Shown: positions 29,750 to 38,950 of the stretch, piece by piece
Layout of the letters: each line of letters begins with the position of its first letter
How positions within the stretch are numbered: position 1 is the stretch's first letter
Source of the DNA: Rhizobium sp. Root1220
GTDB taxonomy: Bacteria; Pseudomonadota; Alphaproteobacteria; Rhizobiales; Rhizobiaceae
Assembly (NCBI RefSeq): GCF_001426265.1
Contig: NZ_LMDG01000023.1
Span: 149,826 to 213,825 of the forward strand
DNA length: 64,000 bases
Direction: 5' to 3'
Translations under genes and position numbers: made by a program
Notes under the pieces: generated by a model
Told to the model about the DNA's origin: nothing
The model's input: only the letters and a program-made list of their open reading frames with translations
Database searches by the model: none

Positions 29750-31636
29750 TCAATCCATTGCGTGGATATCGCGATTCTTCGTTTCCGGCAGGAAGATAAG
29801 GCCGATCACCAGCGTGATGGATGCGAAGATGATCGGGTACCAGAGGCCAAAGTAGATATCACCGGTGGCGGCGCTCATTGCAAAGGCCGTTGCAGGCAAA
29901 AGGCCGCCGAACCAACCGTTGCCGATATGGTAGGGCAGCGACATGCCGGTGTAGCGGATGCGTGTCGGGAAGAGTTCGACCAGCAGCGCTGCAATCGGGC
30001 CGTAGACCATCGTCACGTAGAAAACGAGCACGAACAGGATGGCAATCGTGCCGATCCAGTTGACCCGGGCCGGATCGGCCGTCATGGCGAAAGTGCCACC
30101 GCCGGCGATGTTGTAGACCGCCATGTCGGTGACGCCATTCGCTTCATCTGCCGTCAGAAGCTTGCCCGCCACCAGCTTATCGGCGGGCATGGTTTCCTTG
30201 GTGCCGGCGCGGACTGCCTCGGCATTCAGTGCGAGCTCAGGATTGGCGGCAATAAAGGCGTCCAGCTTGGCGTCCGGAACCTTGATGGCGCCACGGTTAA
30301 GCGGGTAGCCGCCGTCATGAAGGGCTATGTTGGCGCTCTTTTCGAACGCTGCGGTCAAGCCCTTTGCCTTGTCGCCGGCCGCGATGACGTCAAAGCTGGT
30401 GATCGTTTCATCGCCAATCTTGACTGTCGCCGGTTGGCCAGCCGGGCCCGGAACGACATCGTAAGGCACCGAGTTCTTGGTCAGGAAGGCCGTCGCCACG
30501 TCGCAGGAGCTGGTGAACTTCGACGTTCCAGTCGGGTTGAACTGGAATTTGCAGTCAGCCGGATCCGCAGTGACCGTTGCCCGGACCGAAGCCTGGGCTT
30601 CGGCAAGTGCCGGGTTTGCTGTCCAGGTCATGGCCTTGAACAGCGGATTATAGGTGACTGCTGCAATCAGCAAGCCGGCCATGATGATCGGCTTGCGGCC
30701 GATCTTGTCGGACAGGCCACCGAAAACGACGAAGAAGGGCGTTGCGAGGATCAGCGAGATCGCAACCATGATGTTTGCCGATTGAAGCTCGACCTTCAGC
30801 ACATTCTGCAGGAAGAACAGCGCGTAGAACTGGCCGCCATACCAGACGACTGCCTGACCCATTGTTGCGCCGAGAAGCGCGATCAGCGCGATCTTGGCAT
30901 TCTTCCACTGGCCGAAGGCTTCAGTCAGCGGCGCTTTTGAACCCTTGCCTTCAGCCTTCATTTTCTGGAATGCCGGCGATTCGTTCATCTTGAGACGAAT
31001 CCAGACGGAAACACCGAGAAGCACGAAGGAAAGGAGGAACGGGATGCGCCAGCCCCAAGCAGCGAATGCTTCCTTGCCCATCAGGAACTGGACGCCGACG
31101 ATGACGATCAGCGACAGAAAGAGGCCGAGCGTTGCGGTGGTCTGGATCCAGGAGGTGAAGTAGCCGCGGCGCCCGTTGGGTGCGTGTTCGGCCACATAAG
31201 TTGCAGCCCCGCCGTATTCGCCGCCGAGTGCCAGGCCTTGCAACAGACGAAGACCGATCAGGATGATCGGTGCCGCGATGCCGATCGTTGCGGCACCCGG
31301 AAGGATACCGACAAGGAATGTCGACATACCCATAATCAGGATCGTTACCAGGAATGTATATTTGCGTCCGACGAGATCACCGAGACGGCCGAATACCAGT
31401 GCGCCGAACGGGCGTACCAGGAAGCCGGCGGCAAACGCCAGCAGCGTGAAGATGTTGCGCGTGGCCTCAGGGTACTGCGTGAAATAGGTCGCCCCGATAT
31501 AGGTGGCGAGCGAACCGTAAAGATAGAAATCGTACCATTCGAAAACCGTACCGAGCGACGAGGCGAAGATAACCTTCTTCTCCTCGCTCGTCATCGGGCC
31601 GGCTTTCGTGCCGTCGACGCTTGCGACATTTGCCAT
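29750..31636 (-). CDS. MFS transporter, metabolite:H+ symporter (MHS) type, with a large insertion
   Basis: A 628-residue transporter. The N-terminal half is classical MHS/ProP-like: FASSLGTVFEWYDFYLYG, the cytoplasmic loop GRLGDLVGRKYTF and GLALGGEYGGAATYVAEHAP. The second half has GGLSDKIGRKPIIMAG, then about 185 extra residues (roughly 340-525) before the last membrane helices. The insert is hydrophilic, carries two Cys (ADCKF and SSCDV) that could form a disulphide, and by topology should face the periplasm. Typical MHS proteins have about 430-450 residues. Substrate unknown, probably a carboxylate or betaine. ATG follows GGAGGACAG. Confidence 0.85.
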   Translation of the reverse strand: MANVASVDGTKAGPMTSEEKKVIFASSLGTVFEWYDFYLYGSLATYIGATYFTQYPEATRNIFTLLAFAAGFLVRPFGALVFGRLGDLVGRKYTFLVTILIMGMSTFLVGILPGAATIGIAAPIILIGLRLLQGLALGGEYGGAATYVAEHAPNGRRGYFTSWIQTTATLGLFLSLIVIVGVQFLMGKEAFAAWGWRIPFLLSFVLLGVSVWIRLKMNESPAFQKMKAEGKGSKAPLTEAFGQWKNAKIALIALLGATMGQAVVWYGGQFYALFFLQNVLKVELQSANIMVAISLILATPFFVVFGGLSDKIGRKPIIMAGLLIAAVTYNPLFKAMTWTANPALAEAQASVRATVTADPADCKFQFNPTGTSKFTSSCDVATAFLTKNSVPYDVVPGPAGQPATVKIGDETITSFDVIAAGDKAKGLTAAFEKSANIALHDGGYPLNRGAIKVPDAKLDAFIAANPELALNAEAVRAGTKETMPADKLVAGKLLTADEANGVTDMAVYNIAGGGTFAMTADPARVNWIGTIAILFVLVFYVTMVYGPIAALLVELFPTRIRYTGMSLPYHIGNGWFGGLLPATAFAMSAATGDIYFGLWYPIIFASITLVIGLIFLPETKNRDIHAMD

Positions 31637-31828
31637 GTTCTGTCCTCCACAGATGATGAAACGCGGCGCGCGACTCTACTCTCCTCAAAGCATTCCCCGA
31701 ATCGCGGTTCGCCTGACGGGATTGTGGCAGAAAATTTCCCTCATAAAGAGAGCGGCTTTGGGATTATGACTTTAGTCTAATGCCTTCACAGGCGATTGCT
31801 ACCGAACGGGCGCAAGGTGTCAGCCGGA

Positions 31829-31861
31829 CAAAAAAAGCCGGATGGCAGCACCATCCGGCTT
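31829..31861 (-). terminator. Terminator after ndvA
   Basis: An 11-bp stem (31835-31845 with 31851-31861) followed on the minus strand by a run of T. It lies 28 bases after the ndvA stop. Confidence 0.92.
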
Positions 31862-31888
31862 CGATCGATCGCTTGTCTTGCTGCTTTT

Positions 31889-33652
31889 TTAGGCGGCTTC
31901 CGTCGTGTGGGCCTTGCGGACTTCTTCATCCGTCAGGATGCCGCTGGCACGCAGCAGGGCAGCGAAACGGCCGTTGCTCTGGCTAAGCTCAGCGAAGCTG
32001 CCTTCCTCGACGATGCGGCCGCTATCGAGGAAAAGAACCTTGTCGGCCTCGCGGACCGTCGAGAGACGGTGGGCGATGATGAAGGTGGTGCGGTTCTGAC
32101 GCAGATTGTCGATCGCAGCCTTGACGCGGTTTTCGGTTTCGACGTCGAGCGCGCTCGTCGCTTCATCCAGCACCAGGATCGGAGCATCCTTGAGGATGGC
32201 GCGGGCAATGGCTACGCGCTGGCGTTCGCCACCCGAGAGTTTGTTGCCGCGTTCGCCGACATGGGTGTCGTACTGATCTTCGCGGGTTTCGATGAAGTCG
32301 GCGGCGGCGGCGGCTTCTGCTGCACGGCGCATGTCTTCATCCGACGCACCTTCCCGGCCAAGGCGAATGTTGTCGCTGATCGAACGGTTGAGCAGGCCGG
32401 CATCCTGGAATACCGTTGCGATATAGCGGCGCAGCGACTTGCGGGTCACCTTTGTCGTATCGTGGCCGTCGACCAGGATTTGGCCGTTGTCCGGGTCATA
32501 GACTCGCTGAAGCAGGTTGATCATCGTGGTCTTGCCAGAACCGGTCGGACCGACGATCGCAACGGTCTGTCCAGCCTTGGCGGTAAACGACACGTTGTGC
32601 AAGCCCTGAGCCGTGTTACCGAAGCGGAACGATACGTTGCGGAACTCGACTTCGCCTTTTACTTCCCTGATATCGGCATTGCCGGCAGGTTCCTCGCGTT
32701 CGCGGACCGAGTCTTCGAGAGTGTAGAAGTCCTCGAGCTTGGAGCGTGCTTCGAAGATCTGCGTGGCGAATTGGCGCATCTGGTCGAGCCGCGAGATCAG
32801 CAGATTTGCAAAGCCGATGAAGGCAATGACGTCGCCGATCCGCAACTCGCCAGCCTGTACCATGAGAGTGCCGATGACCAGGATGATCATCATGGCGATG
32901 GTCGATGCCATGCGGTTCATCGCACCCGCCAGGGCCCACCAGTCGAGCACAGGGTACTGAGCCTGAAGAAGACGGTCGGCAAACGACTTCAGTGCCTTGG
33001 TTTCGGCCTCGATGCGATTGTAGCTATGCAGCACCGAGACATTGCTGATCGAGTCGCTGACATGCGAGAAAACCGTATGATAGTGGTTCTCGACAGACGC
33101 CTGGCCATCCTTGGTGCGGCTCATGACGAGGCGACCAATTAGCCAATAAGCGATACCAAGCACCACCAGCACGCCCGAAAGGCGCAGGTCCATCGACATT
33201 GCGGTCGGGATCAGGATGGCGATCGCCACGGCTGTTGCAAGGTGATTGCGCATGAATTCCAGCCACAGGCCGAACAGCGTCTCACACGCACGAAGAAGTG
33301 TGTGCAGCGCGTTGGAGGTGCCGCGCTGGTGGTGCCAGGAGAGGGGCATCGAGATGATGCGCCCGAAGGCCTCCGTCAGCAGCGTCGCACGGCGTCCATG
33401 CGCCAACCGGTCAGCCTCGCGGGCCACCAGAACGAACGCTATCGTGTTGAAGACGGCAAATGCTGCCCACATGAACAGGATAGGCTTGACGTCACCTTTG
33501 CCGGAAATCGCGTCGATGATGCGGCCGAACAGGATCGGCTCGGCGATGGTAATCGCTGCGAGCACAATGTTGGCGATAACGACGAGGGATACGCGGAGCT
33601 TGTAGGCGCCCAGATAGCGCAAAGCTCTTGCATAGACCTTGAATAGCGACAC
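31889..33652 (-). CDS. ndvA: Cyclic beta-1,2-glucan ABC exporter (NdvA/ChvA)
   Basis: Inner-membrane exporter that moves cyclic beta-1,2-glucan to the periplasm, needed for osmotic adaptation, motility and plant infection in rhizobia and Agrobacterium. The 587-residue half-transporter has six membrane helices with the family block EADRLAHGRRATLLTEAFG and SWHHQRGTSNALHTLLRA, then a complete ATPase: Walker A VGPTGSGKTT (about 370), Q-loop [24 protein letters not shown], Walker B LVLDEATSALD and switch His. The sequence agrees closely with S. meliloti NdvA as I recall it. Start is GTG at 33652 behind AAGAGG. Divergent from expR. Confidence 0.95.
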   Translation of the reverse strand: MSLFKVYARALRYLGAYKLRVSLVVIANIVLAAITIAEPILFGRIIDAISGKGDVKPILFMWAAFAVFNTIAFVLVAREADRLAHGRRATLLTEAFGRIISMPLSWHHQRGTSNALHTLLRACETLFGLWLEFMRNHLATAVAIAILIPTAMSMDLRLSGVLVVLGIAYWLIGRLVMSRTKDGQASVENHYHTVFSHVSDSISNVSVLHSYNRIEAETKALKSFADRLLQAQYPVLDWWALAGAMNRMASTIAMMIILVIGTLMVQAGELRIGDVIAFIGFANLLISRLDQMRQFATQIFEARSKLEDFYTLEDSVREREEPAGNADIREVKGEVEFRNVSFRFGNTAQGLHNVSFTAKAGQTVAIVGPTGSGKTTMINLLQRVYDPDNGQILVDGHDTTKVTRKSLRRYIATVFQDAGLLNRSISDNIRLGREGASDEDMRRAAEAAAAADFIETREDQYDTHVGERGNKLSGGERQRVAIARAILKDAPILVLDEATSALDVETENRVKAAIDNLRQNRTTFIIAHRLSTVREADKVLFLDSGRIVEEGSFAELSQSNGRFAALLRASGILTDEEVRKAHTTEAA

Positions 33653-33968
33653 GGCGGTACCTCTTGTGCATCTGCGAAATAGCGGATGTTGCGACGCTAC
33701 AAAAATCTACCTGAACCGGCGATTAACGGGACGTTCAAGTGACATCCGGAATCGTCGACAGCGATACATTTCCCGCAGTGGGAGGCGGAAATTTTACCGG
33801 AGAAAAATTGTAATTCTTACTTTCTGCTTGCGTTGTAGCGCCGTAGTGGCACACCATTAAATATACGTCGCACTGACATTTTAGTTGTATCGATAAATCG
33901 TTTACCATTACGGCTTGTGCCGATGACTGGCGTACCTCATTGCGCGCCGGCGGATCAGGGGCTTTTCT
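33653..33968. promoter_or_regulatory. Intergenic region between divergent ndvA and expR
   Basis: A 316-base AT-richer region that must hold both promoters. I see no coding frame, no strong hairpin and no clear sigma-70 pair. A stretch rich in A/T at 33850-33910 is the likeliest promoter area for expR. Confidence 0.5.
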
Positions 33969-34709
33969 GTGAATATTCATTATTTGATCCAATTGCTTGT
34001 GGTTCTGGAGGAATGTCGAAAGCCCGAAGCCGTGGTCAACGAATTGGCGCATGTCATCCGTTCCTACGGCTTCGAATATTACGGACTGCTGAGACATTCG
34101 AGGCCAAATGCGGAGCACAGTAACCTGCCCCTTGCTGCTCATTGGCCAGAGAAATGGCCGCAAAATTATCTCTTGAAGAAGTATGCTCTGATCGATCCGA
34201 CCGTTCGCTATCTCGCATACGCGCAAAGACCGTTCCGCTGGAGAGACAGTTTGGCGGCTTTCCGGAAGGATCCGCACCATCGTCGCATGGAGCAGATGAT
34301 GGCTGACGCCCAAGGGTATGGACTGAAGGACGGCTATGTCTTCCAGATCCAGGGGCGGAACGGAATTCTCGGCAATATGAGCATCAGCGGGAGCCCGGTA
34401 GAACTCTCTCCGGTCGAAATTTCGCTCCTCGGCGCCGTTGCGCAGAAAGCGTTCTGGCGGCTTCTGGAGCTCGGTGGAGAGGCGCTGGCAGTTGAAAATG
34501 TCTCCAGTATCGACGCCAGACTGACGCGCCGGGAGATGGAAATACTGCAGTTCTTGGCGGAAGGCATGACCTCGGTGGAGATCGGAAAGCTTCTCAAGAT
34601 CTCCAATCATACCGTTGACTGGTACATGAACGGCCTGCAGGACAAGTTGAAAGCAAAGAACAGACAACACGCGGTTGCCGTGGCCTTTCGTCATGGCCTC
34701 ATTACGTAG
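33969..34709 (+). CDS. expR: LuxR-family quorum-sensing regulator, ExpR type (orphan)
   Basis: A 246-residue transcription factor with an N-terminal acyl-homoserine lactone domain and a C-terminal LuxR helix-turn-helix (LTRREMEILQFLAEGMTSVEIG). The lactone-contacting residues of TraR have counterparts at a constant offset of six: Trp63, Tyr67, Asp76, Pro77 and Trp91, so signal binding is expected. No luxI-type synthase is in the window. Its place between ndvA and pyc matches the position of expR in Sinorhizobium meliloti, where it controls exopolysaccharide and motility genes. Start GTG at 33969 behind CAGGGGC. Confidence 0.85.
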   Translation: MNIHYLIQLLVVLEECRKPEAVVNELAHVIRSYGFEYYGLLRHSRPNAEHSNLPLAAHWPEKWPQNYLLKKYALIDPTVRYLAYAQRPFRWRDSLAAFRKDPHHRRMEQMMADAQGYGLKDGYVFQIQGRNGILGNMSISGSPVELSPVEISLLGAVAQKAFWRLLELGGEALAVENVSSIDARLTRREMEILQFLAEGMTSVEIGKLLKISNHTVDWYMNGLQDKLKAKNRQHAVAVAFRHGLIT

Positions 34710-34743
34710 TCAGAGAATTTCCCATCTATCGTTGTTCAGGAAA

Positions 34744-34772
34744 TTGAACTTTTCGTGACAGCGCGTTAAGAC
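34744..34772 (+). promoter_or_regulatory. Candidate sigma-70 promoter of pyc
   Basis: TTGAAC (34744-34749), 17-base spacer, TAAGAC (34767-34772), 52 bases before the pyc start. Confidence 0.45.
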
Positions 34773-34823
34773 TTCTCTTCGCGGGTGCAGCATTGCCCGT
34801 TTCGATGCCGTGAGGAGACTGCA

Positions 34824-37800
34824 TTGCCCATTTCTAAGATCCTTGTCGCCAACCGTTCCGAAATTGCCATTCGCGTGTTTCGCGCAGCCAACGAGCTGGG
34901 CATAAAAACGGTCGCGATATGGGCCGAGGAAGACAAGCTGGCGCTGCACCGCTTCAAGGCGGACGAAAGCTACCAAGTCGGCCGCGGCCCACATCTTGCC
35001 CGCGATCTCGGACCGATCGAGAGTTACCTGTCGATCGAGGAAGTGATCCGCGTCGCCAAGCTGTCCGGCGCCGATGCGATTCATCCGGGCTATGGCCTGC
35101 TGTCGGAAAGCCCCGAATTCGTCGATGCCTGTAAAGAAGCGGGCATAATCTTCATCGGCCCGCGCGGCGATACGATGCGCCAGCTCGGCAACAAGGTGGC
35201 CGCTCGCAATCTGGCGATCTCGGTCGGCGTTCCTGTGGTGCCGGCAACTAATCCTCTTCCTGATGATGCTGCTGAAGTTGCCCGTATGGCCGAAGAGATC
35301 GGCTATCCCGTTATGCTGAAGGCCTCGTGGGGTGGCGGTGGCCGCGGCATGCGCGCCATCCGCGACCCCAAGGACCTTGCCCGCGAAGTCACCGAAGCCA
35401 AGCGCGAGGCGATGGCCGCCTTCGGCAAGGATGAGGTCTATCTCGAAAAGCTGGTCGAACGTGCCCGCCACGTCGAAAGTCAGGTGCTTGGCGATACGCA
35501 CGGCAATGTCGTGCATCTGTTCGAGCGTGACTGCTCGATCCAGCGCCGCAACCAGAAGGTCGTCGAGCGTGCGCCGGCTCCCTACCTCAGCGAAGCGCAG
35601 CGGCAGGAGCTGGCCGCCTATTCGCTGAAGATCGCGGCTGCGACCAACTATGTCGGCGCCGGCACTGTTGAATATCTGATGGATGCCGATACCGGCAAAT
35701 TCTACTTCATCGAGGTCAATCCGCGCATCCAGGTCGAGCACACGGTCACCGAAGTCGTCACCGGCATCGACATCGTCAAGGCGCAGATCCACATCCTTGA
35801 CGGCATTGCGATCGGCACGCCGGAATCGGGCGTTCCGAAGCAGGAAGACATCAAGCTCAACGGCCATGCGCTGCAGTGCCGTATCACCACCGAGGATCCT
35901 GAGCACAACTTCATCCCGGATTACGGCCGCATCACCGCATATCGCTCGGCGTCCGGCTTCGGTATCCGCCTCGATGGCGGCACGTCGTACTCGGGTGCGA
36001 TCATCACCCGCTATTACGATCCGTTGCTGGTGAAGGTCACGGCGTGGGCGCCGAACCCGTCGGAAGCGATTGCCCGCATGGACCGCGCGCTGCGCGAATT
36101 CCGTATCCGTGGCGTCGCTACAAACCTGACCTTCCTCGAAGCGATCATCACGCATCCGAAGTTTAGGGATAACAGCTACACGACCCGCTTTATCGATACG
36201 ACGCCGGAACTGTTCCAGCAGGTGAAGCGCCAGGACCGTGCGACCAAGCTGCTCACCTATCTGGCCGATGTTACGGTCAACGGCCACCCCGAAGCCAAGG
36301 ACCGGCCTAAGCCGACGGCGGATGCCGCCGAGCCCGTCGTGCCCTACACCAACGGCTCCGGCATCAAGGACGGTACCAAGCAGCTGCTCGATACGCTCGG
36401 ACCGAAGAAATTCGGCGAGTGGATGCGCAACGAAAAGCGCGTACTGATGACCGACACGACGATGCGCGATGGCCATCAGTCGCTTCTCGCCACCCGCATG
36501 CGCACCTATGACATCGCCCGCATCGCCGGCACCTATGCGCATGCGCTGCCGAACCTCCTTTCGCTCGAATGCTGGGGTGGCGCGACCTTCGACGTGTCGA
36601 TGCGCTTCCTGACGGAGGATCCGTGGGAACGTCTGTCGATGGTTCGCGAGGCTGCACCGAACCTGCTGCTGCAGATGCTGCTGCGCGGCGCCAATGGCGT
36701 CGGCTACAAGAACTACCCCGACAATGTCGTCAAATACTTCGTCCGCCAGGCTGCGCAGGGCGGCATCGACCTGTTCCGCGTGTTCGACTGCCTGAACTGG
36801 GTCGAGAACATGCGCGTGTCGATGGACGCGGTTGCCGAAGAGAACAAGCTCTGCGAAGCGGCGATCTGCTACACCGGCGATATCTTGAATTCTGCGCGTC
36901 CGAAGTACGATCTGAAGTACTATACCGACCTCGCCGTGCAGCTCGAAAAGGCCGGTGCGCATATCATCGCGCTGAAGGATATGGCCGGCCTCCTGAAGCC
37001 TGCTGCTGCCACGGTGCTATTCAAGGCGCTGCGCGAAGCAACCAGCCTGCCGATCCATTTCCACACGCATGACACATCGGGCATTGCTGCCGCGACGGTT
37101 CTCGCGGCCGTCGATGCCGGCGTCGATGCCGTGGATGCGGCGATGGATGCGCTGTCGGGCAACACCTCGCAGCCTTGCCTCGGTTCGATCGTCGAGGCGT
37201 TGCGTGGCTCCGAGCGCGATCCGGGCCTCGATCCCGAATGGATCCGCCGCATCTCCTTCTACTGGGAAGCGGTGCGCAACCAGTATGCGGCCTTCGAAAG
37301 CGACCTCAAGGGGCCCGCCTCTGAGGTCTACCTGCACGAAATGCCGGGCGGCCAGTTCACCAACCTCAAGGAACAGGCCCGTTCGCTCGGGCTTGAGACC
37401 CGCTGGCACAAGGTGGCGCAGGCCTATGCCGATGCCAACCAGATGTTCGGCGACATCGTCAAGGTAACGCCGTCGTCCAAGGTGGTTGGCGACATGGCGC
37501 TGATGATGGTGAGCCAAGATCTTTCCGTCGCCGATGTCGTCAGCCCGGACAAGGAAGTCTCCTTCCCGGAATCGGTCGTCTCGATGCTGAAGGGCGATCT
37601 CGGCCAGCCTCCGTCCGGTTGGCCGGAAGCGCTGCAGAAGAAGGCGCTCAAGGGCGAAGAACCTTATACGGTTCGTCCGGGCTCGCTGCTCGAGGATGCC
37701 GATCTGGATGCGGAGCGCAAGACGATCGAGACCAAGCTGGAGCGCGAGGTCAACGACTTCGAATTTGCCTCCTACCTGATGTACCCGAAGGTGTTCACCG

Positions 37801-38288
37801 ACTTCGCGCTGGCGTCGGATACCTACGGCCCGGTCTCGGTTCTGCCCACGCCATCCTATTTCTACGGCCTGCCCGATGGCGGCGAGCTGTTTGCCGATAT
37901 CGAGAAGGGCAAGACGCTCGTCATCGTCAACCAGGCTATGAGCGGCACCGACAGCCAGGGCATGGTCACGGTGTTCTTCGAGCTCAACGGCCAGCCGCGC
38001 CGCATCAAGGTTCCGGATCGCGCCCATGGCGCCACCGGTGCCGCTGCGCGCCGCAAGGCGGAGCCGGGCAATGCCGCGCATGTCGGTGCGCCGATGCCGG
38101 GCGTCATCTCGCGTGCCTTTGTCTCCGCCGGCCAGCCGGTCAGCGCCGGCGACGTGCTGGTGTCGATCGAAGCGATGAAGATGGAAACGGCGATCCATGC
38201 GGAAAAGGACGGCACGATCGCCGAGGTCCTCGTCAAGGCCGGCGACCAGATCGACGCCAAGGACCTCCTGGTCACCTACGCAGGCTGA
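34824..38288 (+). CDS. pyc: Pyruvate carboxylase
   Basis: Biotin-dependent carboxylation of pyruvate to oxaloacetate, the main anaplerotic step in rhizobia. The 1154-residue protein has biotin carboxylase (1-~460, with WGGGGRGMRAI ATP loop and EVNPRIQVEHTVTE), carboxyltransferase (~530-830, DTTMRDGHQSLLATR, carboxylated Lys718 in ALKDMAGLL) and the C-terminal biotin carrier domain (EAMKMETA, Lys1119). Both lysine positions equal those of the structurally known R. etli enzyme. A TTG start at 34824 is chosen: it gives MPISKILVANRSEIAIR and follows GAGGAG. Confidence 0.98.
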   Translation: MPISKILVANRSEIAIRVFRAANELGIKTVAIWAEEDKLALHRFKADESYQVGRGPHLARDLGPIESYLSIEEVIRVAKLSGADAIHPGYGLLSESPEFVDACKEAGIIFIGPRGDTMRQLGNKVAARNLAISVGVPVVPATNPLPDDAAEVARMAEEIGYPVMLKASWGGGGRGMRAIRDPKDLAREVTEAKREAMAAFGKDEVYLEKLVERARHVESQVLGDTHGNVVHLFERDCSIQRRNQKVVERAPAPYLSEAQRQELAAYSLKIAAATNYVGAGTVEYLMDADTGKFYFIEVNPRIQVEHTVTEVVTGIDIVKAQIHILDGIAIGTPESGVPKQEDIKLNGHALQCRITTEDPEHNFIPDYGRITAYRSASGFGIRLDGGTSYSGAIITRYYDPLLVKVTAWAPNPSEAIARMDRALREFRIRGVATNLTFLEAIITHPKFRDNSYTTRFIDTTPELFQQVKRQDRATKLLTYLADVTVNGHPEAKDRPKPTADAAEPVVPYTNGSGIKDGTKQLLDTLGPKKFGEWMRNEKRVLMTDTTMRDGHQSLLATRMRTYDIARIAGTYAHALPNLLSLECWGGATFDVSMRFLTEDPWERLSMVREAAPNLLLQMLLRGANGVGYKNYPDNVVKYFVRQAAQGGIDLFRVFDCLNWVENMRVSMDAVAEENKLCEAAICYTGDILNSARPKYDLKYYTDLAVQLEKAGAHIIALKDMAGLLKPAAATVLFKALREATSLPIHFHTHDTSGIAAATVLAAVDAGVDAVDAAMDALSGNTSQPCLGSIVEALRGSERDPGLDPEWIRRISFYWEAVRNQYAAFESDLKGPASEVYLHEMPGGQFTNLKEQARSLGLETRWHKVAQAYADANQMFGDIVKVTPSSKVVGDMALMMVSQDLSVADVVSPDKEVSFPESVVSMLKGDLGQPPSGWPEALQKKALKGEEPYTVRPGSLLEDADLDAERKTIETKLEREVNDFEFASYLMYPKVFTDFALASDTYGPVSVLPTPSYFYGLPDGGELFADIEKGKTLVIVNQAMSGTDSQGMVTVFFELNGQPRRIKVPDRAHGATGAAARRKAEPGNAAHVGAPMPGVISRAFVSAGQPVSAGDVLVSIEAMKMETAIHAEKDGTIAEVLVKAGDQIDAKDLLVTYAG

Positions 38289-38306
38289 TTGATCATTTGA
38301 TATTGG

Positions 38307-38338
38307 AAGGGCGGCTGCAAGGTCGCCCTTTTCTGTTT
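38307..38338 (+). terminator. Terminator after pyc
   Basis: A 9-bp stem (38307-38315 with 38322-38330, one G-T pair), six-base loop, tail TTCTGTTT. Confidence 0.82.
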
Positions 38339-38365
38339 GTGCCTTTAAATGGAGAAAAGGTGGGT

Positions 38366-38926
38366 ATGAGCAAGCTGAAAATTGCCGTTATCATTGGAAG
38401 CACGCGCATCCGTCGTTTTGCCGATCATCCCGCAAAGTGGATCGCCGAGATCGCCGCAAGCCGCCCTGAGCTTGAGGTCGAAGTGCTCGATCTGCTGGAC
38501 TACCCGATGTCTTTTCTCGGCGAGGCGAGCGCCACCGACGCTGAAAACGAAACGGCCGAACGCTGGAAGAAGAAGCTGCGCGAGTTCGACGGCTATGTCT
38601 TTACCGCCGCCGAGTACAACCATGCTCCAACTGCCGTTCTAAAGAACGCGATCGATCTCGGCGAGTTCATCCATAAGCCGGTCGCCTTCGTCGGTTATGG
38701 CGGCGTCGGCGGAGCGCGTGCAGTCGAGCACTTGCGGCTCATCTTCGTCGAGATGAGCGCTGTTTCGGTCAAGACCGGCATCCACATCTCGTTCCCGGAG
38801 TATCTTTCCATCCTAAAGGACGGCAAGACGTTGACCGACTACGCGCACCTCGTGGAAGCAGCGAAGAACCAGCTTGATCAATTGATCTGGTGGGGCAACG
38901 TCCTGAAGGCCGCGCGTTCGGCGTAA
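38366..38926 (+). CDS. NADPH-dependent FMN reductase family protein
   Basis: A 186-residue flavodoxin-fold protein: KIAVIIGSTRIRRFADHPA is the FMN phosphate loop, and FTAAEYNHAPTAVLKNAID is the second conserved loop that packs on the flavin. Members reduce FMN, azo dyes, quinones or chromate with NADPH. Length is normal. The ATG at 38366 is preceded by GGAGAAAAGG. It follows pyc after a terminator and is convergent with the cystine-type ABC operon, with only 24 bases between. Confidence 0.88.
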   Translation: MSKLKIAVIIGSTRIRRFADHPAKWIAEIAASRPELEVEVLDLLDYPMSFLGEASATDAENETAERWKKKLREFDGYVFTAAEYNHAPTAVLKNAIDLGEFIHKPVAFVGYGGVGGARAVEHLRLIFVEMSAVSVKTGIHISFPEYLSILKDGKTLTDYAHLVEAAKNQLDQLIWWGNVLKAARSA

Positions 38927-38950
38927 ACCGACGACTGCCGCCGCCCATCC

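Noticed and set aside
29735-30940. A 401-codon open frame on the plus strand
   Set aside because: Antisense to the MHS transporter and without recognisable domains.
34710-36962. A 750-codon open frame on the minus strand
   Set aside because: Antisense to pyc; its Arg/Asp/Val-rich composition is that of a codon-bias shadow and it has no ribosome-binding site.
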